Part shown: positions 25,498 through 34,355 of the stretch, in pieces
Layout: the number at the start of each line of letters is the position of its first letter
How positions within the stretch are numbered: position 1 is the first letter of the stretch
NCBI RefSeq assembly: GCF_004015185.1
Contig: NZ_CP025746.1
Location: 2,063,776-2,127,775, forward strand
DNA from: Clostridium manihotivorum
GTDB taxonomy: Bacteria > Bacillota > Clostridia > Clostridiales > Clostridiaceae
Direction: 5' to 3'
Length of the DNA: 64,000 nucleotides
The notes under the pieces: generated by a model
What the model was told of the DNA's origin: nothing
Seen by the model: the letters and a program-made list of their open reading frames with translations, nothing else
Database searches by the model: none
Position numbers and translations under genes: made by a program

Positions 25498-26457
25498 TTG
25501 ATTTTGAGATTAGGATATGTAGCAATTGCATTAAATCTACCTAAAACTACATCATCAAGCACAGTTACATATGCAACTTATAGTAAACTCACTAATGAGG
25601 AAAGCAGGATTAATAAATTAAAATCTACCACATTATCAAATTTGGATGATTTGTATAAAATACTTCAATATAATGTAGAAAATCAAATACATTTCTATAG
25701 GATAACTTCTGCGTTAATTCCATTAGCAACTCATCCAGAGGTAATGTGGAAATACAGAGATATGTTTTCTAAGGATTTTAAGAGAATTGGAGATTTGGTT
25801 AGAAGACAGCAAATGAGAGTAGATACTCATCCAGACGAATTTAACGTAATAAATTCAGTTAAAGAGGAAGTTGTAGTTGCTACTGAGAGAAATTTATGGC
25901 CTCACGTTCATCTATTCGAAGATATAGATTATCCCGAGGGAAAGATGGTGCTGCATGTAGGAAGTAGTGCAGGAGGAAAAGAGGAAGCTTTAGAGAGGTT
26001 TAAAGTGAACTTTAGAAAGTTTCCTAAGGAGATTACCTCAAGGCTTATGATTGAGAATGATGATAAGACTTTTAATGTAAAGGAAGTACTTTCTTTATGT
26101 AAGGAACTTAATGCTCCCATGGTATTGGATGCCCATCATCATCTTTGTAATAATGATGGGGAGGAATTGAAAGATTTTATATTTGAAATCTTTGATACAT
26201 GGAATGGTCAGAGTCTTCCAGCAAAATTCCACTTTTCTTCTCCTAAGGAGAGTGAGAGGGATAGAAAACATGCAGATTATATAGATGCTGAAGCCTTTGT
26301 AAGATTTATTGACTTGTGCAAGGATGTTAACAGAGATATGGATGTTATGCTAGAAGCAAAGAAAAAGGACTTGTCTCTATATAAGCTAGCAGATGATATA
26401 GAGGAGTTAAGACCAGAATGGAAGAGAATCGATAAGAGTAGTTTTTATATAACATAA
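25498..26457 (+). CDS. uvsE: UV DNA damage endonuclease
   Basis: 319 residues. UvsE/UVDE family: a TIM-barrel metal-dependent nuclease that nicks 5' of UV photoproducts. Visible motifs are RLGYVAIALNLPKTTSS at the start, VDTHPDEFNVINS near 105, KMVLHVGSSAGGKE near 150, LMIENDD near 182 and MVLDAHHHLCNN near 205, which supply the metal-binding His, Asp and Glu. The start is TTG at 25498 with GGGAG eight bases upstream. Monocistronic. A class II photolyase lies at the other end of the window, so this organism has at least two UV-repair routes. Confidence 0.93.
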   Translation: MILRLGYVAIALNLPKTTSSSTVTYATYSKLTNEESRINKLKSTTLSNLDDLYKILQYNVENQIHFYRITSALIPLATHPEVMWKYRDMFSKDFKRIGDLVRRQQMRVDTHPDEFNVINSVKEEVVVATERNLWPHVHLFEDIDYPEGKMVLHVGSSAGGKEEALERFKVNFRKFPKEITSRLMIENDDKTFNVKEVLSLCKELNAPMVLDAHHHLCNNDGEELKDFIFEIFDTWNGQSLPAKFHFSSPKESERDRKHADYIDAEAFVRFIDLCKDVNRDMDVMLEAKKKDLSLYKLADDIEELRPEWKRIDKSSFYIT

Positions 26458-26635
26458 TAGTTATGAAAAATGTTGTTATTTGCCATTATAGATTCTATAA
26501 TGTATATATAGTATTAAATGTATAAATGTTCTAAATTTATGTAAGTTTATTTTATATAAACTAGATTTTATTTCATATTTTATACAATATATGGATTTTT
26601 AGCATTAGATAAAATATATAGAAAAAGGTGATATT

Positions 26636-27154
26636 ATGGCAAGTAACTATATTAAGTTTTATACCTTTTTTGACATTTTAAGAAAACACAGTAATAATGA
26701 AAATATGCTATCAATGAAAAAGATATTACAGATGATGGAAGAACAGACAGGGGATAAGATTGACAGAAGAACTATATATGAGTACATAAAGAATTTTAAG
26801 GAATTAGGCTTTGACATAAGAGAATATTCCGAGAATAAGAGGGGATATTACTTAAACTCATCAAATATAAATAATGATTATTGCATTGATGTATCAATGA
26901 ATTATTCAAATAAAATTGCAGTGAAAATTGAGTTCGATAATGAGCTTAGAGATGAAATCAATAATTTAAAAGAGGTTGTGGATATATTAAGTGATGGGGA
27001 GAGAACTTTTATAGCAAAAATAGAGACTAGTAATTATAATAAACTTATAAGCTGGGTTCTTCATTTTGGTTGTAAAGCAAAAGTTATGGAACCTCCTGAA
27101 GTAAGAGATGCCATTAAAGAAGAGGTAAAGAAGCTTCATGAAAGGTATATATAA
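26636..27154 (+). CDS. HTH/WYL-like transcriptional regulator, short form
   Basis: 172 residues. The N-terminal ~70 form a winged helix-turn-helix (LSMKKILQMMEEQTGDKIDR, RRTIYEYIKNFKELGFDI) as in DeoR/YafY-type regulators. The C-terminus (WVLHFGCKAKVMEPPEVR and KEEVKKLHERY) matches the end of WYL-domain proteins, but the central WYL domain is shortened, making the protein about half the usual length. AAAGGTGAT precedes the ATG. It is monocistronic. Target and ligand unknown. Confidence 0.75.
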   Translation: MASNYIKFYTFFDILRKHSNNENMLSMKKILQMMEEQTGDKIDRRTIYEYIKNFKELGFDIREYSENKRGYYLNSSNINNDYCIDVSMNYSNKIAVKIEFDNELRDEINNLKEVVDILSDGERTFIAKIETSNYNKLISWVLHFGCKAKVMEPPEVRDAIKEEVKKLHERYI

Positions 27155-27240
27155 AAATTTTTAAAACTTTTTTACCATAAGAGTGAAGGAAATCTAGTAA
27201 GGAGCTGTTTCAAAAGTTAGAGAAGCCCTTTTAGAATAGA

Positions 27241-27286
27241 AGCCATGTATAAAAAGGCAAGGTAACCCTTTTTATTCATGGCTTTT
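27241..27286. terminator. Bidirectional terminator
   Basis: Arms AGCCATG..TAAAAAGG / CCTTTTTA..CATGGCT around a nine-base loop, between convergent genes ending at 27154 and 27351. Confidence 0.65.
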
Positions 27287-27350
27287 ATCTATATTCTAAG
27301 CTTAGAAATCTTGTTGAGCTTAAGAGATTAGTTATCAGATGCTGTAATTA

Positions 27351-28247
27351 TCATAAAAATAAGATTCCAACACCAAGTATTGTTATTAAGGCCCCAATAA
27401 CTTCTTTAGCACTAACTTTCTCTTTAAATATAACCATAGATGCAGGAATTATAAGTATTCTTGATATAGAACTTATAGTTGAAGCTATACCAGTGGCTGT
27501 ATATTGAACTGATAGTAGAGACAATGCAACACCTAAGAATGGTCCAAATATTGAACCTATGGTTATACTTTTCATTGCACTTGCATCCTTAAAGGTTGAA
27601 AATAGATTCTTCCATCCTTTAGCAATAGTTATAACTATGGTGAAACCTACAAAGGCTGATATTACACGAATTTGGGTAGCTGCAAATGGGTCGTAATTGC
27701 CCATCCCGAACTTACTACAAATTAATCCAAATGCTTGTCCGAATGCGCCTATGAGAGCATATATCAATCCTTTTAGGGGATGAGAAAGCTTAATTTTCTT
27801 TTCATCAGATCCTTTTACTAATATAACCAAAGCTATACCTGCTAAGGTTATAAGCATACCTAATAAGTCTCTCGAGGATAGTCTTTCGCCTAAAATGAAA
27901 TATCCTGCTATAGCTGAAATTGGTGGAACTGTAGCCATTATTAAAGTTGACAATCTAGACCCTATCTCTATATAGGCTTGAAATAGAAATAAATCACCAA
28001 TAACGAAACCTATGATTCCTGAAACGAAGAGCCAAGTCCAGTTAGTTAATGACGCATCAAGAGGAAGAAACATACCTCTATTTACAAGGGTGTATAAACC
28101 AGTAAAAACAAAAGCAAAAATAAGTTTTAGGTAGTTTACAGAAAGAGATCCTACCTTTTTTCCAGCTGTTTCAAAAGCAATTGGAGAAACCGTACAGCAT
28201 AGAGCTGAAGCTAAAGCTGCTAGTTCACCTATGTTAGAATGAAACAA
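27351..28247 (-). CDS. EamA/DMT-family transporter
   Basis: 298 residues, ten predicted helices arranged as two repeated EamA halves (ASALCCTVSPIAFETAG at the first; LIGAFGQAFGLICSKFG at the second). The TTG at 28247 is chosen as start because GGGAGG lies eight bases upstream; a longer frame to 28334 has no RBS and adds a segment unlike the family. Substrate unknown, typical roles are metabolite or amino acid export. Monocistronic. Confidence 0.85.
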   Translation of the reverse strand: MFHSNIGELAALASALCCTVSPIAFETAGKKVGSLSVNYLKLIFAFVFTGLYTLVNRGMFLPLDASLTNWTWLFVSGIIGFVIGDLFLFQAYIEIGSRLSTLIMATVPPISAIAGYFILGERLSSRDLLGMLITLAGIALVILVKGSDEKKIKLSHPLKGLIYALIGAFGQAFGLICSKFGMGNYDPFAATQIRVISAFVGFTIVITIAKGWKNLFSTFKDASAMKSITIGSIFGPFLGVALSLLSVQYTATGIASTISSISRILIIPASMVIFKEKVSAKEVIGALITILGVGILFL

Positions 28248-28438
28248 ATTGTCCACCTCCCAAGTTGATAAGTTTACTATGTATGAATATATTGTTGATA
28301 TTATGTGCAAAGAAATAAATCTCTTTAGAAGCACACTTTATATTAACACACTACTATACTAAATTGCTATAGATTAATAAATTTGTGTCATCAAAGATGG
28401 TTTAACATAAGCTATTATAGAGTAATATTAAGGAGAGC

Positions 28439-28966
28439 ATGATGAAAAATATATTTAGAAGGGCTTTGAGACGGGTTTTTAAAGCAAGACAAGTTCAACC
28501 TAAGATAGTGGAAGTTAACTATAAATGGGCTCAGCCATTGCAGTTTACCATGAAGCCTCAGATGATAGTATATCATCATACTGTGGAAATAGGAAAAACA
28601 CCAGAAGAGATACATCAGCTACATGTTAATAGAGGGTGGGCTGGCATAGGATATCATTTCTATATAAGAAAAGATGGTACAATCTATAGAGGAAGACCTG
28701 AAAATGCGGTAGGTTCACATGCACCAGGTGTTAATAATATAGCGCTAGGAATAGCCTTTGAGGGAAACTTCATGGTTGAAAAACCAACAGAGCAGCAGTT
28801 AAATTCTGCTATAATATTATCGAAATATTTAGTTAATAAGTATGGAATTAAGGAATTAAGAAGACATAAAGATGTAAAGCCAACAACTGAATGCCCAGGA
28901 ATCAATTTTCCGTTTGATTATATTAAGTCAAAGGTTTTAGGTACAACTACAAATAAAACTGCTTAA
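28439..28966 (+). CDS. N-acetylmuramoyl-L-alanine amidase, PGRP/amidase_2 type
   Basis: 175 residues. Zn ligands of the amidase_2 fold are visible: His pair in IVYHHTVE (residues 46-47), His in RRHKDVKPT and Cys in TECPGINFPF. GIGYHFYIRKDGTIYRGRP is also characteristic. It cuts the amide between muramic acid and the stem peptide. There is no signal peptide; the N-terminus is strongly basic (RRALRRVFKARQ), so it may act during lysis or inside the spore, or be exported differently. AGGAG precedes; ATG at 28439 or 28442. Confidence 0.9.
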   Translation: MMKNIFRRALRRVFKARQVQPKIVEVNYKWAQPLQFTMKPQMIVYHHTVEIGKTPEEIHQLHVNRGWAGIGYHFYIRKDGTIYRGRPENAVGSHAPGVNNIALGIAFEGNFMVEKPTEQQLNSAIILSKYLVNKYGIKELRRHKDVKPTTECPGINFPFDYIKSKVLGTTTNKTA

Positions 28967-28995
28967 TGCTGTTTGCAGTCTAATTCTTTGATTTA

Positions 28996-29045
28996 AAATA
29001 AGGCTTTATTATGGAAGTAATATTTCATGATAAAGCCTTATTTTA
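28996..29045 (+). terminator. Terminator of the amidase gene
   Basis: AAAATAAGGCTTTAT..ATG / CATG.ATAAAGCCTTATTTT, a long stem with T-rich end, 30 bases after the stop. Confidence 0.8.
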
Positions 29046-29105
29046 TTCTTAAGCGAAATATTATTCTCCACTAAGTTTTCATATTATTTGCGTTAAGTAA
29101 TTATA

Positions 29106-29209
29106 TATAGGTATCCTTTACGGAAACTTAATTTATGTATGTTCGATAATCCTGGCTTCTGGGTATTATCGGGCATGCATAAATTAATAGTTGAATTTGG
29201 TTCCATATA
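29106..29209 (+). mobile_element. 104-bp MITE-like palindromic element, copy 3
   Basis: TATAGGTATCC at the left and GGTTCCATATA at the right; interior closely matches copy 2 (TGTTCGATAAT, GGCTTCTGGGTATTATCGGGCAT). Here no IS element adjoins, so the element moves or persists on its own. It lies in the leader of the alcohol dehydrogenase gene, upstream of its promoter. Confidence 0.85.
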
Positions 29210-29245
29210 TGGTAGTCTAGGCGAGGGCTAATTTTAAATTGTCAA

Positions 29246-29276
29246 TTGATAGCATATCTAGATAATCTGTTATAAT
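29246..29276 (+). promoter_or_regulatory. Possible promoter of the alcohol dehydrogenase
   Basis: TTGATA, 19-base spacer, TATAAT; 40 bases ahead of the start codon and 36 bases beyond the MITE end. Confidence 0.4.
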
Positions 29277-29316
29277 AGTTATTGATAGATTAATGAAGTA
29301 TAGGAGTGAATAGAAA

Positions 29317-30414
29317 ATGGAATTTGGATTTTATCTACCTGTAAAAATATTTTTCGGAGACGATGTAGTAGTAAAAAACAGTAGTGAGTTTAGAAAGCTT
29401 GGTAGAAAAGCGTTGATAGTTACTGGAAGAAATTCATCGAAAATTAATGGATCATTGGATGATGTAATAAGAGCTTTAGAAAAAGAAGAAATAGAGTATA
29501 AAGTATTTAATGAAGTTGAGGAGAATCCATCTCTAGAGACTATTGAAAAGGGAGCAGAAATCGGAAAAAAATTTGATGCTCATTTTATTATTGGGGTAGG
29601 AGGCGGATCTCCTCTAGATGCATCAAAGGCAATTGCTCTATTTATTAAAAATCCTGACCTAAATATAGATAATGCTTTTACTAGTGAAAAGCTTGAAAGT
29701 ATCCCTGTGGCTGCTATTGCTACCACTTCTGGTACTGGTTCAGAAGTGACTCAATATAGCATTGTTACAGTGAATAAGGAAAAAACAAAGAAGAATTTAG
29801 GACAAGAAGTTTTTCCAAAGATAGCATTTTTAGATAGCAAATATACAAGTGCATTGTCCTATGAGATAACTGTAAATACTGCTATAGATGCATTTACTCA
29901 TCTAGTAGAAGGATATCTAAATGTCAATAGTACCTTAGCCTCAGAGATATATGGAGAAAAAGGTTTTGAGATATTTAGTAGATGTTTCAAGAAACTTCTT
30001 GATAATAATTTGGACAAGAAATTTAGGGAAGAAGTAATGGCTGCATCAACTATAGCTGGAATACAGATAGCACAAACAGGAACTTCTCTACCTCATGGTA
30101 TGGGATATGCATTAACATATAATAAAGGGCTTCCACATGGATTGGCTAATGGAGTTTTGACGATTGAGTACTTAAAATCCTTTAAAGAGCAAAGTAAAAT
30201 AAGAAGAATGCTTAAGCTACTTGATTTAAAAAGTATTGATGAACTTTCTCAAATATTTAATAAGCTTTTCAAAGTGGATATAGCTATAACAGAACAAGAG
30301 ATTGTAGAGTATGCTACTAGTTTCGCTGCAAATAAGGCCAAACTAAAAAATCATACTGAAGTGGTTACAACTGAAGATATTATAAAGATATACAAAAATA
30401 GTCTTCTTAAATAG
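29317..30414 (+). CDS. Iron-containing alcohol dehydrogenase
   Basis: 365 residues, group III Fe-ADH. NAD-binding loop GVGGGSPLDASKAIA near residue 93, TTSGTGSEVTQYS near 136, and metal ligands in AIDAFTHLVEGYL (Asp and His near 187-191), LPHGMGYALTY and LPHGLANGV (His residues). It reduces aldehydes or oxidises alcohols; actual substrate unclear. RBS TAGGAG. Monocistronic with its own terminator. Confidence 0.93.
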   Translation: MEFGFYLPVKIFFGDDVVVKNSSEFRKLGRKALIVTGRNSSKINGSLDDVIRALEKEEIEYKVFNEVEENPSLETIEKGAEIGKKFDAHFIIGVGGGSPLDASKAIALFIKNPDLNIDNAFTSEKLESIPVAAIATTSGTGSEVTQYSIVTVNKEKTKKNLGQEVFPKIAFLDSKYTSALSYEITVNTAIDAFTHLVEGYLNVNSTLASEIYGEKGFEIFSRCFKKLLDNNLDKKFREEVMAASTIAGIQIAQTGTSLPHGMGYALTYNKGLPHGLANGVLTIEYLKSFKEQSKIRRMLKLLDLKSIDELSQIFNKLFKVDIAITEQEIVEYATSFAANKAKLKNHTEVVTTEDIIKIYKNSLLK

Positions 30415-30483
30415 AGATGATATTTATTATATAAAGCTAATAAATATTAAGCTTTTAAAATAGATTTTAAGAATAAACAGTAA

Positions 30484-30525
30484 AAAAGTTCACTGAAGAA
30501 GAAGGTTGCTTCAGTGAACTTTTCT
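30484..30525. terminator. Terminator of the alcohol dehydrogenase gene
   Basis: 15-bp perfect arms AAAAGTTCACTGAAG / CTTCAGTGAACTTTT with ten-base loop. The stem is nearly the same as the terminator stems at 25.0-25.4 kb. Confidence 0.82.
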
Positions 30526-30575
30526 ATATAAGTAAGTTCTTCCACTAAGAGAGTAGTATGAACATAAATATAAAA

Positions 30576-31808
30576 CTATTTCTTCTTTTTAAAAGTAGTT
30601 TTATTTGATGTTGCTTTTTTACTCTTATTAGGTGAGTGGTAAGAATTAGTTGCTTTAAGCTGTTTCATTTCTTCAAGCTCTAAGATTTGTCCTTTATAAA
30701 CTTCTTTTTGATGTATTTTTATATTAAAGGTGTTTTCATATTTATGTATTGTTGGTATTTCCTTGTCAGTAACTATTGATATACTAGTTCCGCTTTTACC
30801 AGCCCTTCCTGTTCTTCCTGCTCTGTGTAGATATTCTTTAGGGTCTTCTGGAAGATCTAGGTGGAAGATATGTGTAACTCCTTTTACATCTAGTCCTCTT
30901 GCAGCTATGTCAGAAGCTACTAGAATCTTATACTTACCATTTCTAAAACCTTCTAGGGCCTTTTTTCTTTCTTCTTTAGTACTATCACCATATATGCCGT
31001 AAGCTTCTACTTTATGGAACTGAAGTTTTAAGGTTGTGGTTTCAGTTTCCTCGCTCTTATTTATAAACACAATTGCTTTTTTTGTACCAGAAGCATATAT
31101 TAACTTTCTTAGAAGTTCTATTTTGTCTCTACGCTCTGTAACAAAGAATAAGTGATCAATTGTAGGACTAACACTAGTATCTTCATCTAATTTGATTATA
31201 ATAGGCTCCTTCATTAATTCCTTGGCAGCCTTCTCACTTTCTGGTGTAATAGTTGCAGAGAAAAACATTAGCTGTCTGTCCTTAAGTGTTGTTTTTATTA
31301 TGTCTTTAATAGAAGAAATATTTTTATCATTTAGTAATCTATCGCCTTCATCTATTACGATAGTTTTCACTGTATGACCACTGATCTTCTTTAATTTTAT
31401 AAGTTCTAGAACTCTACCAGGTGTGCCTACGATGATATGTGGCTTATTTTTAAGATTCTCTACCTGTCTTTTAATATTTACTTCTCCAATAATTGTAATT
31501 GAGGTTACAGGCGTATTAGAATTTGTAGCTAAAAGCTTTATTTCTCTGTCTATCTGCATAACCAATTCATGAGTTGGAGCAAGTACGATTGCTTGCATTT
31601 CTCTTTTAGATGAATCAATCTTATTAAAGATAGGAATTAAATATGCTAGAGTTTTTCCGCTACCAGTTTGAGACTTACCTATTATATCTTTATTTTCTAA
31701 AGCAAGTGGTATAACTTTTTCTTGAATAGATGTAGGATTTAATATATCGGATTTTGACAAACCTTCTATAATATAATCAGGAATTGATAATTTATCAAAT
31801 GAACTCAT
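30576..31808 (-). CDS. DEAD-box ATP-dependent RNA helicase (DEGD variant)
   Basis: 410 residues covering the helicase core only, with a short basic tail (FKKKK). Motif Q region IQEKVIPLALENKDI, motif I SQTGSGKT, Ia PTHELVMQ, Ib TPGRVLELI, II DEGD in place of DEAD, III SAT, V SDIAARGLDV, VI HRAGRTGRAG. It unwinds RNA during ribosome assembly, decay or cold response. AAGGAG precedes the ATG. Alone on its strand. Confidence 0.93.
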   Translation of the reverse strand: MSSFDKLSIPDYIIEGLSKSDILNPTSIQEKVIPLALENKDIIGKSQTGSGKTLAYLIPIFNKIDSSKREMQAIVLAPTHELVMQIDREIKLLATNSNTPVTSITIIGEVNIKRQVENLKNKPHIIVGTPGRVLELIKLKKISGHTVKTIVIDEGDRLLNDKNISSIKDIIKTTLKDRQLMFFSATITPESEKAAKELMKEPIIIKLDEDTSVSPTIDHLFFVTERRDKIELLRKLIYASGTKKAIVFINKSEETETTTLKLQFHKVEAYGIYGDSTKEERKKALEGFRNGKYKILVASDIAARGLDVKGVTHIFHLDLPEDPKEYLHRAGRTGRAGKSGTSISIVTDKEIPTIHKYENTFNIKIHQKEVYKGQILELEEMKQLKATNSYHSPNKSKKATSNKTTFKKKK

Positions 31809-31949
31809 AAATAGTATCTCCTTTTTGTATGGAACTTTATTATTATTAAATATAATAAAAAATCTCTCTAATTCTACACATAGTATAATACTTTGTCAAA
31901 TATAAGTTATCTAAGTATCTAAATATAGTATATCTTTTCTTTATACTTA

Positions 31950-31999
31950 TTACCTGTCAGATTTTAATCATATTCATTCGGAAATAGCAGATACGTAAA
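31950..31999 (+). repeat. Copy of the intergenic hairpin repeat
   Basis: CCTGTCAGATTTTAATCATATTCATTCGGAAATAGCAGATACGTAAAA, read in segments, aligns with the tandem copies at 25 kb (CCTGCCAGATTTTCCTCATATACATTCGGAAAGGCAGATGCG). It too directly adjoins a terminator stem. Confidence 0.75.
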
Positions 32000-32038
32000 A
32001 ATACCACTGGAGTACCAAAGTGGTGATTCCAGTGGTAT
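31996..32038 (-). terminator. Terminator of the UPF0210 gene
   Basis: Arms ATACCACTGGA / TCCAGTGGTAT with an inner stem; on the minus strand a T5 run follows. Confidence 0.7.
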
Positions 32039-32134
32039 AGTATAAACATTTATTATAGTAGTTTTTTATATAAGCTGCTTAAGGTTCCATATAAACTACT
32101 GTATTATTTCATTCAGCATTGTATATACTAGCTA

Positions 32135-33493
32135 CTAATTTTTAAAGCTATGTATAGGTGCTGGGATTCTTCCACCTCTTTTTATAAAATCTTCAGAAGA
32201 ATATTTGCTTACAGCCATTATAGGAGCAGTACCTAAAAGGCCTCCAAATTCAACTTCGTCACCTAAGGTCTTACCGTATACAGGTATAATTCTAACTCCA
32301 GTAGTTTTGTTGTTTATTACACCAATTGCAGCTTCATCAGCAATTATTCCTGATATTGTAGAAGCAGGGGTATCTCCTGGGATTGCAACCATATCTAAAC
32401 CTACTGAGCATACACAAGTCATAGCTTCAAGCTTTTCAATATTTAATGATCCATTCTTTACAGCTTGGATCATTCCTTCATCTTCACTTACTGGTATAAA
32501 GGCACCGCTTAAACCACCTACGTGATAAGAGGCCATTACTCCGCCTTTTTTTACAGCATCGTTTAGCATTGCAAGGGCAGCAGTAGTTCCGTGGCAACCG
32601 CAGCTTTCAAGTCCCATTTCTTCGAGAATTCTTGCAACTGAGTCACCTACTGCTGGAGTTGGTGCTAGTGATAAATCTATTATTCCGAATGGAGTATCAA
32701 GTCTTCTTGAAGCTTCATGAGCTATAAGCTGACCAGCTCTAGTTATTTTAAAAGCAGTTTTCTTAATAGTTTCAGCCACCACATCAAAAGACTCACCTTT
32801 TACTGTTTCTAAAGCAGCTTTAACTACGCCAGGACCACTTATTCCAACATTTATTATTGATTCAGCTTCGCCTACTCCATGATATGCACCTGCCATAAAA
32901 GGATTGTCATCGACAGCATTAGCAAAAACAACTAGCTTTGCACAACCAATAGAGTCTCTATCTCTAGTTAGGAAGGCTGCTTGTTTTATTATTTCTCCCA
33001 TTTGGGCTACAGCATCCATGTTTATACCAGATTTAGTACAGCCTATGTTTATAGATGCACATACTTTTTCAGTAACTGCTAAGGCTTCAGGAATAGAATC
33101 AATTAATATTCTATCACCTTTTGAATAGCCTTTTTGAACTAAAGCTGAGAATCCTCCAATAAAGTTCACGCCAACTTCTTTCGCAGCTTTGTCTAGTATC
33201 TTGGCATACTCAACATAACTTGTATCGCTAGAGCTTTGGGCTATAAGTGAGATAGGGGTTACAGCTATTCTTTTATTTATTATTGGAATACCAAATTCAG
33301 CCTCAAGTTGATTTCCCACCTTAACAAGGTTTTCAGCTTTTTTTGTTATTTTATCATATATAAGTTGTCTTGATATCTTTCCATCACTGTTGCAGCAATC
33401 AAGTAGGGATATACCCATAGTTATTGTTCTTATATCTAGTTTTTCCTTATCTATCATGTTTATGGTTTCAAGTATATTTTGAGTATTTATCAA
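32135..33493 (-). CDS. PFL-family protein UPF0210
   Basis: 452 residues, normal length for the UPF0210/DUF711 family, distantly related to glycyl-radical enzyme folds; function not established. Family-like segments: [62 protein letters not shown] and [22 protein letters not shown] start at 33493 with GGAGG eight bases upstream. It lies 82 bases after the ACT-domain gene, a pairing widely conserved in Firmicutes, and both follow the glycine riboswitch, which suggests a link to glycine. Confidence 0.88.
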   Translation of the reverse strand: MINTQNILETINMIDKEKLDIRTITMGISLLDCCNSDGKISRQLIYDKITKKAENLVKVGNQLEAEFGIPIINKRIAVTPISLIAQSSSDTSYVEYAKILDKAAKEVGVNFIGGFSALVQKGYSKGDRILIDSIPEALAVTEKVCASINIGCTKSGINMDAVAQMGEIIKQAAFLTRDRDSIGCAKLVVFANAVDDNPFMAGAYHGVGEAESIINVGISGPGVVKAALETVKGESFDVVAETIKKTAFKITRAGQLIAHEASRRLDTPFGIIDLSLAPTPAVGDSVARILEEMGLESCGCHGTTAALAMLNDAVKKGGVMASYHVGGLSGAFIPVSEDEGMIQAVKNGSLNIEKLEAMTCVCSVGLDMVAIPGDTPASTISGIIADEAAIGVINNKTTGVRIIPVYGKTLGDEVEFGGLLGTAPIMAVSKYSSEDFIKRGGRIPAPIHSFKN

Positions 33494-33575
33494 AGTTAAT
33501 TCCTCCAGTACTATTTATTTAACTATTAGATCAAGTATGTCTATTATTCTGACTATGTTCAGGAATATTAGAGTT

Positions 33576-33845
33576 TTATATTGTGTGCATTGAATTGAAA
33601 AGAGCTTCTTGTTGTATTCTAATAGATACATTTAATTCAGATCCTAAATTATCTAATTTAGTTTTTAATTCAGAGAAGTCCATATTAAGCTTTGAAAGAT
33701 CCGCAAGCATTATCATGGTAAAAAATCCATCAAGCAGAGTTTGAGTTATATCTAAAACATTAACATTACTTTCTTTTAGTACAGAAGTAACCTCATATAT
33801 TATACCTATTTTATCTTTTCCTATGACAGTTATTAATGATCTCAT
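33576..33845 (-). CDS. ACT-domain protein UPF0237
   Basis: 89 residues forming a single ACT domain, the small ligand-binding fold of amino acid regulators such as GcvR. It begins MRSLITVIGKDKIGIIYEVT and continues with NVLDITQTLLDGFFTMIML. AAGGAGAG precedes the ATG. It is first in a two-gene unit with UPF0210; about 250 bases of leader hold a glycine riboswitch and terminator. A role as amino acid sensor for the partner is inferred. Confidence 0.9.
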   Translation of the reverse strand: MRSLITVIGKDKIGIIYEVTSVLKESNVNVLDITQTLLDGFFTMIMLADLSKLNMDFSELKTKLDNLGSELNVSIRIQQEALFNSMHTI

Positions 33846-34011
33846 TTAATTATCTCTCCTTAAAATTAATATTTATTCTGATTACTTGAAAAAATAAAGT
33901 TTATTAAAGATAATGCTTTAGCTAATTTTTTACTGTTTAACCTAAATAGCTGTTGTAAAAACTTCATATGGCTAGGTTTAAATAGGAAAAAATTATGCTT
34001 TCCTAGACAAT

Positions 34012-34040
34012 AAAAAAAGAGCCTAAATATACTTAGCCTC
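34012..34040 (-). terminator. Expression-platform terminator behind the glycine riboswitch
   Basis: On the minus strand, GAGGCTAA..TTAGGCTC stem followed by a run of T, located between the aptamer and the ACT-domain gene. It fits transcription control: glycine binding would decide between this hairpin and readthrough. Confidence 0.6.
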
Positions 34041-34096
34041 TGAAGAATGAATATTAAAAAACGATTATGCACAAATAAATGCATAAACCTTCCTAA

Positions 34097-34220
34097 TGCT
34101 CTGTCCTTTTACCTGAGAGTTTCACCATATAAATGATTTTCCCCTTCGGTGCTCAAAACGAGTCTCTCCAGAGTTCCGTCCAATAGCGGTTTACTAAATA
34201 TCCCGCTAGTTTCAACCGGA
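34097..34220 (-). promoter_or_regulatory. Glycine riboswitch aptamer
   Basis: Minus-strand RNA contains the glycine aptamer hallmarks in order: GGAACTCTGGAGAGAC, CACCGAAGGGGAAAA, GGTGAAACTCTCAGG and TAAAAGGACAGAG. One complete aptamer is seen, with a partial structured stretch (ACTAGCGGG..AACCGCTATTGG) 5' of it that may be a ghost aptamer or P0 helix. It precedes the ACT-domain/UPF0210 pair by about 250 bases. Confidence 0.88.
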
Positions 34221-34355
34221 ATTATTAAATTAATAAAATTATAACACATATTTAAATATTTTCAATAAGTAAAAGTAATTTGTATAAATTATTGACTAAA
34301 TGCTTGCTAAAGTGCTACGATTTATGTGATTTTTGCTTTAGTGAAAGGAATTATT

